Source of the DNA: Bacteroidota bacterium
GTDB taxonomy: Bacteria; Bacteroidota; Bacteroidia; Bacteroidales; UBA6013
Assembly (NCBI GenBank): GCA_020048645.1
Contig: JAIFMG010000041.1
Coordinates: forward strand, 1 to 64,000
DNA: 64,000 bases
Direction: 5' to 3'
The notes beneath the pieces were generated by a model, which worked only from the letters and a program-made list of their open reading frames with translations, made no database searches and was not told where the DNA came from. This document shows positions 27,726 through 37,262 of the stretch, in pieces (the first letter of the stretch is position 1; every line of letters begins with the position of its first letter). Made by a program: the position numbers and the translations under genes.

Positions 27726-30347
27726 TTAGAATTTGAAACCCGCCCGAAGGTGCGCATTGAAACCGTTCTGTGGCAGCGCCGAAACCTCCGGATAGCCGGA
27801 AGCCTCGTTCAGCCCAGGCGAGAAATAGGTGTTGTTGAACAGGTTGTTGAGCGTGAGCTGAAGCGAGAAGTGCGGCAACTGGTAGGTGGCCGTGGCGAAG
27901 AAGACAGCATACGGGTCGAAGGTGAACTTGTTCTTCGGCGCCGTGGTGTTCTCGCCCGTGGGCTTCTCGCCCACGAAGTTCATCCGCAGGTGTACGTTGA
28001 GCCGGGGGATGACATCGTAGTAGGCCCCGATGTTGATCTGGTGCGCCGCGATGTCGGCCACGCGCAGTTGGCGCAGGGTGTCGCCCCCTTCCGAGACCAG
28101 CGGCACGCCCCGCTCGTTGACGGGGTCGAGCTGGAAAGGCCGGGTGTGGGTGTAGTTGGCGTAGAGCTCCAGCTTGCCCATGTCCAGCAGCGCGTTGCCC
28201 ATCAGGCCTGTGACGCGCTGCCGCCCCACCGGCTGGTTCTGGTTGGTGCGCAGGCTATCGACATAGACCTCCTGGATGATGTTGCTGTAATAGGAAAGGT
28301 AGCCCGAAAGGTCGGTGTAGAGCTGGCCGCCCATCCACTGCCGCGCCACGCTCAGCTCCGCGTTCTTGACCTTCTCGGGCTGCAAGTTCGGGTTGGGCAG
28401 CTCGCGCTTGCCCGCCACGGTCGAGAACTTCTCGCGGTTGGTCGCGTCCTTGAAGGCCTCCGAGTAGATGGCCTTGAAGATGAAGTCGCCCGGCGTGGCC
28501 ACCAGGGCCAAGCGGGGGTTGAAGACATTGCCGTAGCCCTGGTTGTCGCGGATGCGGTTGTTGTCGTAGCGGAGGCCCAGGGTCAGGCTCAGCAAGTCCC
28601 CGTAGTTGAAGCGGGCTTGCGAGTAGAGGCCCAAGTCTGTGGAAAACAAGACGTTGCCCCCAGCTATCTCGGTGCCCGGGAATCCGTTCTGCTCGGCATC
28701 GTTCTGGAGCGAGATCAAGTAGTCGCCCTGAACCGAGCTGAAGCGGTTCTCGATGCCGGCCACGAGGCTGAACCAGTTGTTGGGGACCAGGAAGATCTTG
28801 AACTCGTTCCGCAACTGGCTGGACTTCTGGAACAGGTAGGTGCTGTCCTGCCGGGGGGCCATGTCCTCCATCAGCTCGGCCAGGCCGTAGGCCCTGCCCG
28901 TGGAGTACCGGTAGTTGCGGAAGCGGACGATGCGGTTGTCGCGGTGGAAGTCGTGGGTCTTGAATTGGGTTAGATTGCTGATGCTGAGCACGTTCGGAAT
29001 CAATTCCCTCTCGTAGCGCAAGTAGAGGAACTGGTGTACGGGCGCCCAGCTCTGGCCCTGGTCGGCCCCCAGGTAGTCGATGTCGGAATACTGCACGCCG
29101 GGCGCCTCGGTCTTGTACCAATGGTAGAAGCCCAAGGTGAAGTCGTCGATCTGCAGCTTGGCATTCACCGCGAAAGACTCGGCATGGTCGGAGTACTCGA
29201 TCGGGTCGAAGAAGGACTTGTCCAGGTCGTAGGCCCGGCGCAAGCCCGCCTCCGTGGGGACGATGAGGCTGTCGCCGAAGACCTGGTAATAGGCGTGGCT
29301 TGTGGGGTGGCCCAGCAGGAACCCGGCCACCTCGTTCCGGTCGGACAGCGTCAGGCTGCGCAAGTAGTCGCTGCGGACGCTGTCGAAGCCCGGCGGCTCG
29401 AAGTCGTGCAGCTCCAGGTGCGAGAAGTCCGCCTCGTCGGTCTCGAAAAGGCGCGTCGTGATGGAGAAAGAGATTGGAGCCTCGCGGGCCTTGGCCGCGA
29501 AGGTGGCGTCCAGGAAGCGGGTGTTGTAGGAACCGTAGCCGACCTGGCCCGTGGCCCCGAAGAGCTTCCCTTCCTCGATGAACTCCTCGGGCTGCTTGGT
29601 GATGATGTTGATCACCCCCAAGAAGGCGTTCGATCCATACATGGTAGAGGCGGGCCCGAAGACGACCTCGACGCTCTTGAGGTTGCTCATGGGGAACTGC
29701 CTCGAAAGATAAACGTTGCTGGACCACAGGTCGTTGTCCTCGACCCCATCCACCAGGAACAAGGTCCGGTTGGTGTTGATGGAGCGGTATCCGCGCTGGT
29801 AGATGTGCGAGTAGAGGTTGCCGTTGGAGCGGGAGATGTCGAAGCCCGGCAGGTCGTGCATGATCTGCTCGAAGTCCCCGTAGCCCGACTTGAAGACCTG
29901 CTCCTGGGTGACCAGGTTGACCGTGGCCGGTGCCTCGAAGAGGCTCTCTGTGGTCTTGGAGACGGAGGTAACCTGTCGGTTGCTGCCGATCTGCTTGAGC
30001 AGGCGGACCATCTCGACAAAGCGCGGCGAGGCGCCCGAGATGAGGTTGGGGTTGAAGTTGGGCGAGATCTTCAGCAGCTCCGAGCAGTTCTGGCCAGCCG
30101 CCGCGTAGTCGTCCTTGGCCAGGTAGGTCTCGGCCAGCAGCATCAGGGCCTGCACCTTGTAATCGTCGTTGGGCCGCTCGGGCGCCGTGCAGGGCGTCAG
30201 GTCGTGGATGACCCGGTCGAAGGCCCCCCGCTCGAAATTCTTGCGGGCGTCCTCGATTCCGTCGCGGTCGCACTGGGCGTAAGCCCCGAACAAAGGCAGG
30301 CCCCAGAGCAGGGCCGCCAGCGCCAATTTCGAAAAGCTCTTGTTCAT
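27726..30347 (-). CDS. TonB-dependent receptor with N-terminal TPR-like periplasmic domain
   Basis: Signal peptide; TPR-like helices (ARKNFERGAFDRVIHDL...LLAETYLAKDDYAAAGQNCSELLKISPNF); plug (PATVNLVTQEQVFKSGYGDFEQIMHDLPGFDIS, GPASTMYGSNAFLGVINIITK); barrel to ...HLRAGFKF. Confidence 0.85.
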   Translation of the reverse strand: MNKSFSKLALAALLWGLPLFGAYAQCDRDGIEDARKNFERGAFDRVIHDLTPCTAPERPNDDYKVQALMLLAETYLAKDDYAAAGQNCSELLKISPNFNPNLISGASPRFVEMVRLLKQIGSNRQVTSVSKTTESLFEAPATVNLVTQEQVFKSGYGDFEQIMHDLPGFDISRSNGNLYSHIYQRGYRSINTNRTLFLVDGVEDNDLWSSNVYLSRQFPMSNLKSVEVVFGPASTMYGSNAFLGVINIITKQPEEFIEEGKLFGATGQVGYGSYNTRFLDATFAAKAREAPISFSITTRLFETDEADFSHLELHDFEPPGFDSVRSDYLRSLTLSDRNEVAGFLLGHPTSHAYYQVFGDSLIVPTEAGLRRAYDLDKSFFDPIEYSDHAESFAVNAKLQIDDFTLGFYHWYKTEAPGVQYSDIDYLGADQGQSWAPVHQFLYLRYERELIPNVLSISNLTQFKTHDFHRDNRIVRFRNYRYSTGRAYGLAELMEDMAPRQDSTYLFQKSSQLRNEFKIFLVPNNWFSLVAGIENRFSSVQGDYLISLQNDAEQNGFPGTEIAGGNVLFSTDLGLYSQARFNYGDLLSLTLGLRYDNNRIRDNQGYGNVFNPRLALVATPGDFIFKAIYSEAFKDATNREKFSTVAGKRELPNPNLQPEKVKNAELSVARQWMGGQLYTDLSGYLSYYSNIIQEVYVDSLRTNQNQPVGRQRVTGLMGNALLDMGKLELYANYTHTRPFQLDPVNERGVPLVSEGGDTLRQLRVADIAAHQINIGAYYDVIPRLNVHLRMNFVGEKPTGENTTAPKNKFTFDPYAVFFATATYQLPHFSLQLTLNNLFNNTYFSPGLNEASGYPEVSALPQNGFNAHLRAGFKF

Positions 30348-33300
30348 GGATTGTCTCCTCCTGTCGTTTGCGATGGGGCCGCGACCCCGATGTACTTCTC
30401 GCGCTCGCGCTCGTCGAGGGTGCGGCCCACCATGGCGCGGACCTGCCCGGCCAGGGCCGGGAGGCTCACGGGCCAGCGTCGGATGGTCCGGTCGGCGCTC
30501 GAGGAGACCAGGAAGGCCCCCTGCTCGACGAACTCCAGGTCGTAGATCCAGTTCTGGTGCGTGCCGATGACCACCGGCTCGGTGTTGGGAAGGTCGCGGC
30601 GCCAGAGGCGGACGGTGCCGTCGTAGCTGCCCGTGGCCATGAGCCGGTCGCCCTCGGGGCTGGTCGCGAAGTCGATGGCGTTGACCTGGGTGGAGTGGCC
30701 GATGAACTCGCTGACCTTGCGGCGGTTCTCGTAGTCCCAGATCTCGACCCGTCCGTTATGCAGGCCCACGGCCACCAGGCCCTTGTCGTCGAGGAAGGCC
30801 ACGGCGCCGATGGGCACCTCGGGCGCCACCACGAACTTCGAGTAGCGCTGGCTCTGCGGGTCCACCAGGATCAGGCTGCCGTCGGAGCCGGCCAGCGCGA
30901 AGCCGGTCTCGCTCGGGCTGATGTCGGCGGCCACGAAGCGCGTGGGGAATTTCGTGGAGAGCACCCGCGAGAAGCCCTGCCCATCCTTGACCCAGATGGA
31001 GGCCACGCTGTCGGCCGAGGCGGCGATGAAAATCTGGCCCGAGCGCGAGAACTCGATGGCCGTGACGATGTCCTTGTGGTCGCTCGGCAGGGCCGCGGCC
31101 TGCCCGTCGCGCCAGTCGTTCCAGAAGTAGAGCTTGCCGGTGTGGGTGCCCGCCACCACGTCGCCCTCGGCCCCGAAGGAGACCGAGCGCATGACCCGCT
31201 CGCGGCGGTTGCCGGGGACTTCGAGCCTGGCGACGGACTGGCCGGCGGCGTCCCAGACCTGCACGCTGGCCTCGTCGCTGGCCGAGACGAAATAGGTCCC
31301 TGCCTTCTCGAAGCTGACCGTGCGGATGCCGTCGCCGCCCGCCCGGGTGACGTTTTGGAGGTCGGCCACCGAGAGCAGGGAGTTGTAGAGGTCGGGCGAG
31401 AAGTGGTCGCCGCCGTTGGCCAGGTGGATGGCGTAGGCTTCCAGGGCCAGGAGCCGGGCCAGCTCGGCGTTCTCGTCGCTGGCCTCGTAGAGCTGCTGGG
31501 CCTTGATGGCCACGGCGCGCGAGGTGGCTATCTGGCTGAGCCTGTCGGCGATGGCCCGCTGCTCCTGGGCGACGTCCGCCGTGGAGTCGGCCCTGTCGCG
31601 CTCCTGGCGCATCCGGCGCTCGTTGAGCAGGGCCCGCTGGAGGTTCTGCCGTGCCTCGAGGCCCAGCACCACGGCCGTGTCGCGCTCCTTCTGGGCAGCC
31701 CGCTGGGCGATGATGGCCAGCCGCTGCTGGTCGAGGGCGAACTCCTTCTCGAGGTTGGTGAAGATTTCCTGCTGCTCGGCGATGGCCTGCTGCTGGTCGG
31801 CAATCTTGCGCTGCGAGGTGGCCACCTGGCGCTCCTTCTCGGCCAGTTGCTTCTGCTGCTTGGCCTCGTTGGTCTGCGAAAGGGCGATGGCCAGGCTCTG
31901 GTCGGCCTGGAACTTGAGCAGGGCCGCGATCAGCAGCAGCGCGATGGAAATCAGGGCCGCCGCGCCCAGGACCACGGAGGTCGTCCGTGCGCGGCGCAGC
32001 TCGCGGGCGCGCTTGGCCTCCCTCTCCTTTTCGAGCCGCTGGGCCTCCGAGTAGCTGGTCCGCAGGAAGCCCACCACCCTGTCGAAGGCGGGGTCGTAGC
32101 GGGCCGCCCAGAACTGGGTGGGCTGCTGCTTCTGGAACCAGTTCCAGGCCACCTCCAGCTCGGGGTTGACCCAGAGCGCCGTCTGGCCGGTGTGGTAGAG
32201 CTTGGACGAGTTGGACAGGCGGAGGTAGAGCTCGGCCGACTTGGTCTCCTCCTCCACCCACTCGCGCAGCCTGCGCCAGATGCGCATGATGCTCTCGTGC
32301 GAGATGTCCAGGATGGTCTCGGAGGTCAGGATGACCGAGGGCGGGGGCATGATGAAGGAGTTGCCCTCGCCGCGGAAGCGCTCGACCACTTCGACCAGCT
32401 CGTGCTCCTTGACCCCGGCCACCTGGCTGATCTTGCTGAGCTCGGTGGGCTTGCGGGTGGCCCGGTTGTCGGGGCCGAGTATCGTCAGGGTCTTGAACAC
32501 CTTCTCGGCCAGGCGCTTGCCGCCCTCGTCGGGGATGCCGTTGAAGATCTCCTCGGCGTGCAGCGAGAGCGAGCTGGCCATTCCGCCCACGGTCTCGTAG
32601 TGGTGGACGTCGATGGGCACGTCGTCCTGGAAGTTGTTGGCGTGGTAGTCCCAGGTGCGCATCAGGGCGTGCTGCATCACCGGAAGCTGGTCGTAGTTGT
32701 TCGCGAAGTCCTCGATCACCTTATCGACCAGCTTGGGGGTGTAGAGCTGTCCGTTGATTTCGATGGGGCCGTAGATGGCCGTGCGGATTTCCTCCTGGTT
32801 CATCCGGGGCACCAGGTAGGCGCCCTCGTTGATCATCTCGTTGAGGCCGCGGAACTCGGTGCAGTCGTCGATGAAGTCGGAGCGCATGGTCACCACGCTG
32901 TAGTAGTTCTCCTGCGAGGCCGTGGAGTACTCCGTCAGCAGGTCCACGAAGCGGAGGTTGTCCTCGTGGGTCTCTGGGGAGATGTTCTCAATCTTGAAGC
33001 GGAAGATCTCCTCGAACTGGTCCACGATCAGCAGCCATTTCTTGGGGCTGGTCTTGTTGACCTTCTCGAAGAGGCGCAGCAGGCTGGGCGGGCCGTGCCG
33101 GAGCTCGTCGGCCACCTGCCGCGACGACTCGAACAGGCCCTTGGTCTCGGGGCTGCGCCGCAAGCGGTCGAAGATGGCGCTGGCCAGGTTCAGGATGGGG
33201 TCGGTGCCAGGCGTGAAGGTGACCACGCGCCACTCGCTCGTCTCCAACTGCGTCTGGCTCCGCAGAAGCGTAGGAATCAGGCCCGCCAGGACCAGGGAGG

Positions 33301-33457
33301 ACTTGCCGCTGCCCGATGAGCCGATCAGGGCCAAGAAGCGGTTGTGCGTCAAGATTTTCAGCACCTCCACCACCTGGCTCTCCCTGCCAAAGAACAGGTC
33401 GGCCTCATCGGTACGGAAACTTCGTATGCCCGGAAATGGATTGCGTTTCACTGACAA
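30344..33457 (-). CDS. nSTAND1-type NTPase with TM helix, coiled coil and C-terminal WD40 repeats
   Basis: NPFPGIRSFRTDEADLFFGRESQVVEVL; Walker A GSSGSGKSSL; Walker B-like KWLLIVDQFEEIF; TM SVVLGAAALISIALLLIAALL; WD repeats (ATGSYDGTVRLWRRD, VSSSADRTIRRWPV). Confidence 0.88.
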   Translation of the reverse strand: MSVKRNPFPGIRSFRTDEADLFFGRESQVVEVLKILTHNRFLALIGSSGSGKSSLVLAGLIPTLLRSQTQLETSEWRVVTFTPGTDPILNLASAIFDRLRRSPETKGLFESSRQVADELRHGPPSLLRLFEKVNKTSPKKWLLIVDQFEEIFRFKIENISPETHEDNLRFVDLLTEYSTASQENYYSVVTMRSDFIDDCTEFRGLNEMINEGAYLVPRMNQEEIRTAIYGPIEINGQLYTPKLVDKVIEDFANNYDQLPVMQHALMRTWDYHANNFQDDVPIDVHHYETVGGMASSLSLHAEEIFNGIPDEGGKRLAEKVFKTLTILGPDNRATRKPTELSKISQVAGVKEHELVEVVERFRGEGNSFIMPPPSVILTSETILDISHESIMRIWRRLREWVEEETKSAELYLRLSNSSKLYHTGQTALWVNPELEVAWNWFQKQQPTQFWAARYDPAFDRVVGFLRTSYSEAQRLEKEREAKRARELRRARTTSVVLGAAALISIALLLIAALLKFQADQSLAIALSQTNEAKQQKQLAEKERQVATSQRKIADQQQAIAEQQEIFTNLEKEFALDQQRLAIIAQRAAQKERDTAVVLGLEARQNLQRALLNERRMRQERDRADSTADVAQEQRAIADRLSQIATSRAVAIKAQQLYEASDENAELARLLALEAYAIHLANGGDHFSPDLYNSLLSVADLQNVTRAGGDGIRTVSFEKAGTYFVSASDEASVQVWDAAGQSVARLEVPGNRRERVMRSVSFGAEGDVVAGTHTGKLYFWNDWRDGQAAALPSDHKDIVTAIEFSRSGQIFIAASADSVASIWVKDGQGFSRVLSTKFPTRFVAADISPSETGFALAGSDGSLILVDPQSQRYSKFVVAPEVPIGAVAFLDDKGLVAVGLHNGRVEIWDYENRRKVSEFIGHSTQVNAIDFATSPEGDRLMATGSYDGTVRLWRRDLPNTEPVVIGTHQNWIYDLEFVEQGAFLVSSSADRTIRRWPVSLPALAGQVRAMVGRTLDEREREKYIGVAAPSQTTGGDNP

Positions 33458-33487
33458 TTGGATTTGGGGAAAGGTGGCTTTGGGACG

Positions 33488-33519
33488 CTAAAATAAGCGT
33501 TTTTAATTGAAGCCGTCAA
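33488..33519 (-). promoter_or_regulatory. putative Bacteroidota-type promoter of the six-gene operon
   Basis: Minus strand TTG-N21-TATTTTAG (one deviation from TAnnTTTG), 30-60 nt upstream of the nSTAND gene. Confidence 0.4.
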
Positions 33520-33967
33520 ATCTTGTAGAATGCCATGCCGGCCAAATTTCCCCCAACGACTGCCAAAGAATGGCCAAGGGAGCCCTTGGTGGGAACAGCC
33601 GCGGAACAGGAGCCTCCATTATAAGCATTGCTTTCGAATCAGGAACATAAAAAATCACAAAAGAGTTGTTTCCCAAAAATAAAGAAGGACCAATAAGATT
33701 TAGAGCCGGCCCGGAAGCTGTCCATCCCTCCCTGCGGATGGGACAAGAATGGGCTGGAAAGATGGCCTTCGCCAAAAGATTTCGAGCGTTTGGCAAGCCG
33801 TCCCGAGGGCCCTTGGCGCGGATCATGGGCGGGTATTCTGCCCCGGGCGTTTGCTCCGACGCGCGGAAATGCCCATATTGTATCGTTTTTGGATGGGTGG
33901 GCACGCGGCCGCGCTTTGGCGCGCGGTGCCTCCGCCCCGCCCGTCATAACCCGAATGCAGCCCCACC

Positions 33968-36900
33968 ATGCAAGAAAAGACTACCCATGGCGGCATCAAG
34001 TCCAAGAGCCTCTCGCGCTTCTTCTCGCAGTACATGGCCGTGCTCACGCTCGCGGTGGCCCTGGTGCTCGGCGGATTCTCGGTGGCCAAGGAATGGCGCT
34101 GGTACCGACAGAAGTCCGACGACCTGCGCGAGAACTACCTTGAGGCGCGCAAGGCGCGGATGCAGGCCCTGATCCAGGAGGTCGAGAACACCATCGAGTA
34201 CCACCGCGCCAAGGCCGGGCGCGAGCTCGAGCGCACCCTGCGCGGCGAGGTGGCAGACGCCGTCCGCATCGCCGAGAACCTCCGCCGCCAGAACCCCGGG
34301 ATGGACCGCGCCCGCCTGGCCACCCTGCTCAAGCAGGTGCTCGAGCCGCTGCGCTTCAACCAGGGCCGCGCCTCGCTCTGCGTCTTCGACAACTCCGGAT
34401 GGAACGTCATGATGCCCCTGCGCCCCGAGCAGGAGGGAACCTACCTGGGCGACTACCAGCTCCCCGACGGCCGCTACCCCGTCCGCCAGATCGTCGATTC
34501 GGCCCTGGTGCGCCAGGCCTTCCTCTTCGACTGGTTCCCGCATCCGCTGGACAACGACACCCTGCTGGGCCCCAGCCTGGCCTACTTCGAGCGCATCGAG
34601 GGGCTCGACCTGCTGGTCGGCGCCGGCGACTACCTCGAGGCCAACATGGGCGACGTCCAGAACTTCGTCATGGACCGCGTCGGCGAGATGGGCCTCGACG
34701 GCCAGAAAATCTTCGTCTGCACCTACGGCGGGGCGCTGCTCTTCGACCAGGGCATCCGGCAGAACCAGGTGCGCGAAGGCTGGCAGGACGTCGCGCCCCA
34801 GCGCCGCGCCACCTGCCAGTTGGCCCTGGCCGACAGCTCCGGCCAAGGCCAGTTCCTGATCGACCAGGACCAGAGCCGGGCCACCTACGTCAAGGCCTAC
34901 CCCGACTGGGAGTTCCTCCTGGGCATCGAGATGGACCTGCGCCTAGCCCAGGAGCTGGCCGAGCAGCGCGGCGAGCTGGGCCGGAACCTCACCAAGCAGG
35001 TCTCCCTGATCCTGCTCGTGGTCTTGCTGCTCATGCTGGCCACCGCCCGCGTCTCGCGCTACCTGGCCAGCACCACCCGCGAGAACTTCCGCGTCTTCAC
35101 CTCCTTCTTCCAGAAGGCCGCCCGCGAATCGGCCCAGATCGACAAGGACGGCCTGAGCTTCGAAGAGTTCCGCGAGCTGGCCTCATACGCCAACCACATG
35201 ATAGCCAAGCGCTCCGAAGCCGAGGCCAACCTCAGCACCGAGCGCTCGAGGCTGCGGCACCTGATCGACTCCGTGCCCGACATGATCTACTTCCAGGACA
35301 CCTCCAGCCGCTTCCTGGGATGCAACCTCTCCTACCAGCAGTTCGTCGGACGCGACGAGCAGGGCATCGTCGGCAAGACCTACCAGGACATCCTGACCAG
35401 CGAGCTGGCCCGCTTCCACCACGAGCTAGACCGGCAGGTCATCGAGCAGCAGAAGACCCTCGCGGTGCAGGAGGAGCTCGAGCTGCCCCAGCACGACGGC
35501 CAGCGCCGCGTCTTCAAGACCCTCAAGGTCCTCTACTACGACAGCCAGCGGCGCGTGCTGGGCATCATCGGCGTATCGCACGACATCACCGCCCTCAAGC
35601 AGCACGAGGCCGAGCTCGAGGAGGCCCGCCGCAAGGCCGAGCAGGCCGACCGCATGAAGTCCACCTTCCTGGCCAACATGAGCCACGAGATACGGACGCC
35701 CATGAACGCCATCATCGGATTCACCCGCCTGCTCTCATACCCCGAGATCCCTGAGCACAAGCGCATGGCCTACGCCGAGTTCGTCCACAGCAGCGGCAAG
35801 AACCTGCTCAACCTGATCAACGACATCATCGACGTGGCCAAGATTGAGGCCGGCCAGATACAGGTCAAGCCCGCCCCCACCCTGCCCAACAAGATGCTCG
35901 ACGAGCTGCGCATCACCTTCAACAAGCAGAAAATCGACCGCCGCAAGGAGCTCGTGGCCATCCGCTCGCACAAGGCCGAGCCCGACGACGACTTCTGCAT
36001 CCTGACCGACCCCTTCCGCCTCCACCAGATCCTGGCCAACCTCCTGGGCAACGCCTTGAAATTCACCCACCAGGGCCAGATCGATTTCGGATACGAGATC
36101 CTCGGCCAGGACATCCGCTTCTTCGTCGAGGACACCGGCATCGGCATCCCCGACGACAAGCTGGAGCTGATCTTCGAGCGCTTCGGCCAGGTCGAGGACC
36201 TGCGGGTGGACAACCGCGAGGGCACGGGCCTGGGCCTGGCCATTTCCAGCCAGTTGGCCCGGCTGCTCGGCGGCGGCATCCATGTGCGCTCGGAGATGGG
36301 CAAAGGCTCGCGCTTCTGGTTCGACCTGCCCCTGCGCCGCGTGCCCGCCTCCGAGGTGCCCAAGGCCGAGACCTTCCGCAAGCGATCCTTCAACTGGGAG
36401 GGCGTCCGCGTGCTGGTGGCCGAGGACAACCCGCTCAACCAGACCCTGGTGATGGACACCCTGCTGCTGTTCGACAAGGACCTGCGCGTGGACATCGCCG
36501 AAGACGGCCAGAAGGCCCTCGAAATGGCCCGGAAAAACGCTTACAGCATCGTGCTCATGGACGTGCGGATGCCGAAGATGGACGGCTTCCAGGCCACCCG
36601 CGCCATCCGCGAGACCCTGCCCGAGCCCATGCGCTCGGTGCCCATCCTGGGCCTCTCGGCGCACGCCCTCAAGGAGGAGAAGGAGCGGTGCCTCCAGGCG
36701 GGCATGGACGCGTACCTGACCAAGCCCTTCATGCCCGAGGAGCTCTTCTGGAAAATCGACTCGCTGCTGGCCCCCGACGAGGTCAACCGGCAACTGGCCG
36801 AGGAGACGCCCGCCGTCCGCGACATCGAGGCCGCCGTCGCGCCGCCGCCCCAGGAGTTCGATTGGGTGGCCCGCAACAAAGCCCTGCTCGAGGTCTCCTT

Positions 36901-37222
36901 CCTCAAGAAGATCTACCAGTCCAACCCCCAGCGCCTCAACGAGCTGCTCAACCAGACCCTGCGCGACATCCCCCGGCAGATGCGCAAGATGCGCGAAGAC
37001 CTCGCCCAAGGCCAGGCCAAGGAGGTCGGCGTCATGGCCCACGCCCTGCGGACCTCCTTCCTCTACCTGGGCATGGCGGACCTCCGCGGCCTGGCCGGAA
37101 AGCTCGAGACCAGCGCCCTGGGCGGCCAGGACCCCGACGAGCTGGACGACCTCCTGCTCGACCTCGAGGAGGCCTGGGAAGACCAGCGCGACCAGTTCCT
37201 GCCCGGCCCGGCCGAGGCATGA
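33968..37222 (+). CDS. hybrid histidine kinase: Cache-like sensor, PAS, HisKA, HATPase, REC, Hpt
   Basis: FLANMSHEIRTPMNAIIGF; EDTGIGIP; GTGLGLAI; VAEDNPLNQ...VLMDVRMPKMDGFQATR...LTKPF; C-terminal Hpt MAHALRTSFLYLGM. Confidence 0.92.
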   Translation: MQEKTTHGGIKSKSLSRFFSQYMAVLTLAVALVLGGFSVAKEWRWYRQKSDDLRENYLEARKARMQALIQEVENTIEYHRAKAGRELERTLRGEVADAVRIAENLRRQNPGMDRARLATLLKQVLEPLRFNQGRASLCVFDNSGWNVMMPLRPEQEGTYLGDYQLPDGRYPVRQIVDSALVRQAFLFDWFPHPLDNDTLLGPSLAYFERIEGLDLLVGAGDYLEANMGDVQNFVMDRVGEMGLDGQKIFVCTYGGALLFDQGIRQNQVREGWQDVAPQRRATCQLALADSSGQGQFLIDQDQSRATYVKAYPDWEFLLGIEMDLRLAQELAEQRGELGRNLTKQVSLILLVVLLLMLATARVSRYLASTTRENFRVFTSFFQKAARESAQIDKDGLSFEEFRELASYANHMIAKRSEAEANLSTERSRLRHLIDSVPDMIYFQDTSSRFLGCNLSYQQFVGRDEQGIVGKTYQDILTSELARFHHELDRQVIEQQKTLAVQEELELPQHDGQRRVFKTLKVLYYDSQRRVLGIIGVSHDITALKQHEAELEEARRKAEQADRMKSTFLANMSHEIRTPMNAIIGFTRLLSYPEIPEHKRMAYAEFVHSSGKNLLNLINDIIDVAKIEAGQIQVKPAPTLPNKMLDELRITFNKQKIDRRKELVAIRSHKAEPDDDFCILTDPFRLHQILANLLGNALKFTHQGQIDFGYEILGQDIRFFVEDTGIGIPDDKLELIFERFGQVEDLRVDNREGTGLGLAISSQLARLLGGGIHVRSEMGKGSRFWFDLPLRRVPASEVPKAETFRKRSFNWEGVRVLVAEDNPLNQTLVMDTLLLFDKDLRVDIAEDGQKALEMARKNAYSIVLMDVRMPKMDGFQATRAIRETLPEPMRSVPILGLSAHALKEEKERCLQAGMDAYLTKPFMPEELFWKIDSLLAPDEVNRQLAEETPAVRDIEAAVAPPPQEFDWVARNKALLEVSFLKKIYQSNPQRLNELLNQTLRDIPRQMRKMREDLAQGQAKEVGVMAHALRTSFLYLGMADLRGLAGKLETSALGGQDPDELDDLLLDLEEAWEDQRDQFLPGPAEA

Positions 37223-37262
37223 AAGCATCCTCCAGCCTCAACGACCAAGTTTTGGAAAAACC

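Noticed and set aside
30344-33457. STAND-based antiphage defence gene (Avs-like)
   Set aside because: It has a TM helix, a WD40 sensor and an operon with a TonB receptor and transporter. No nuclease/TIR effector or neighbouring defence genes.
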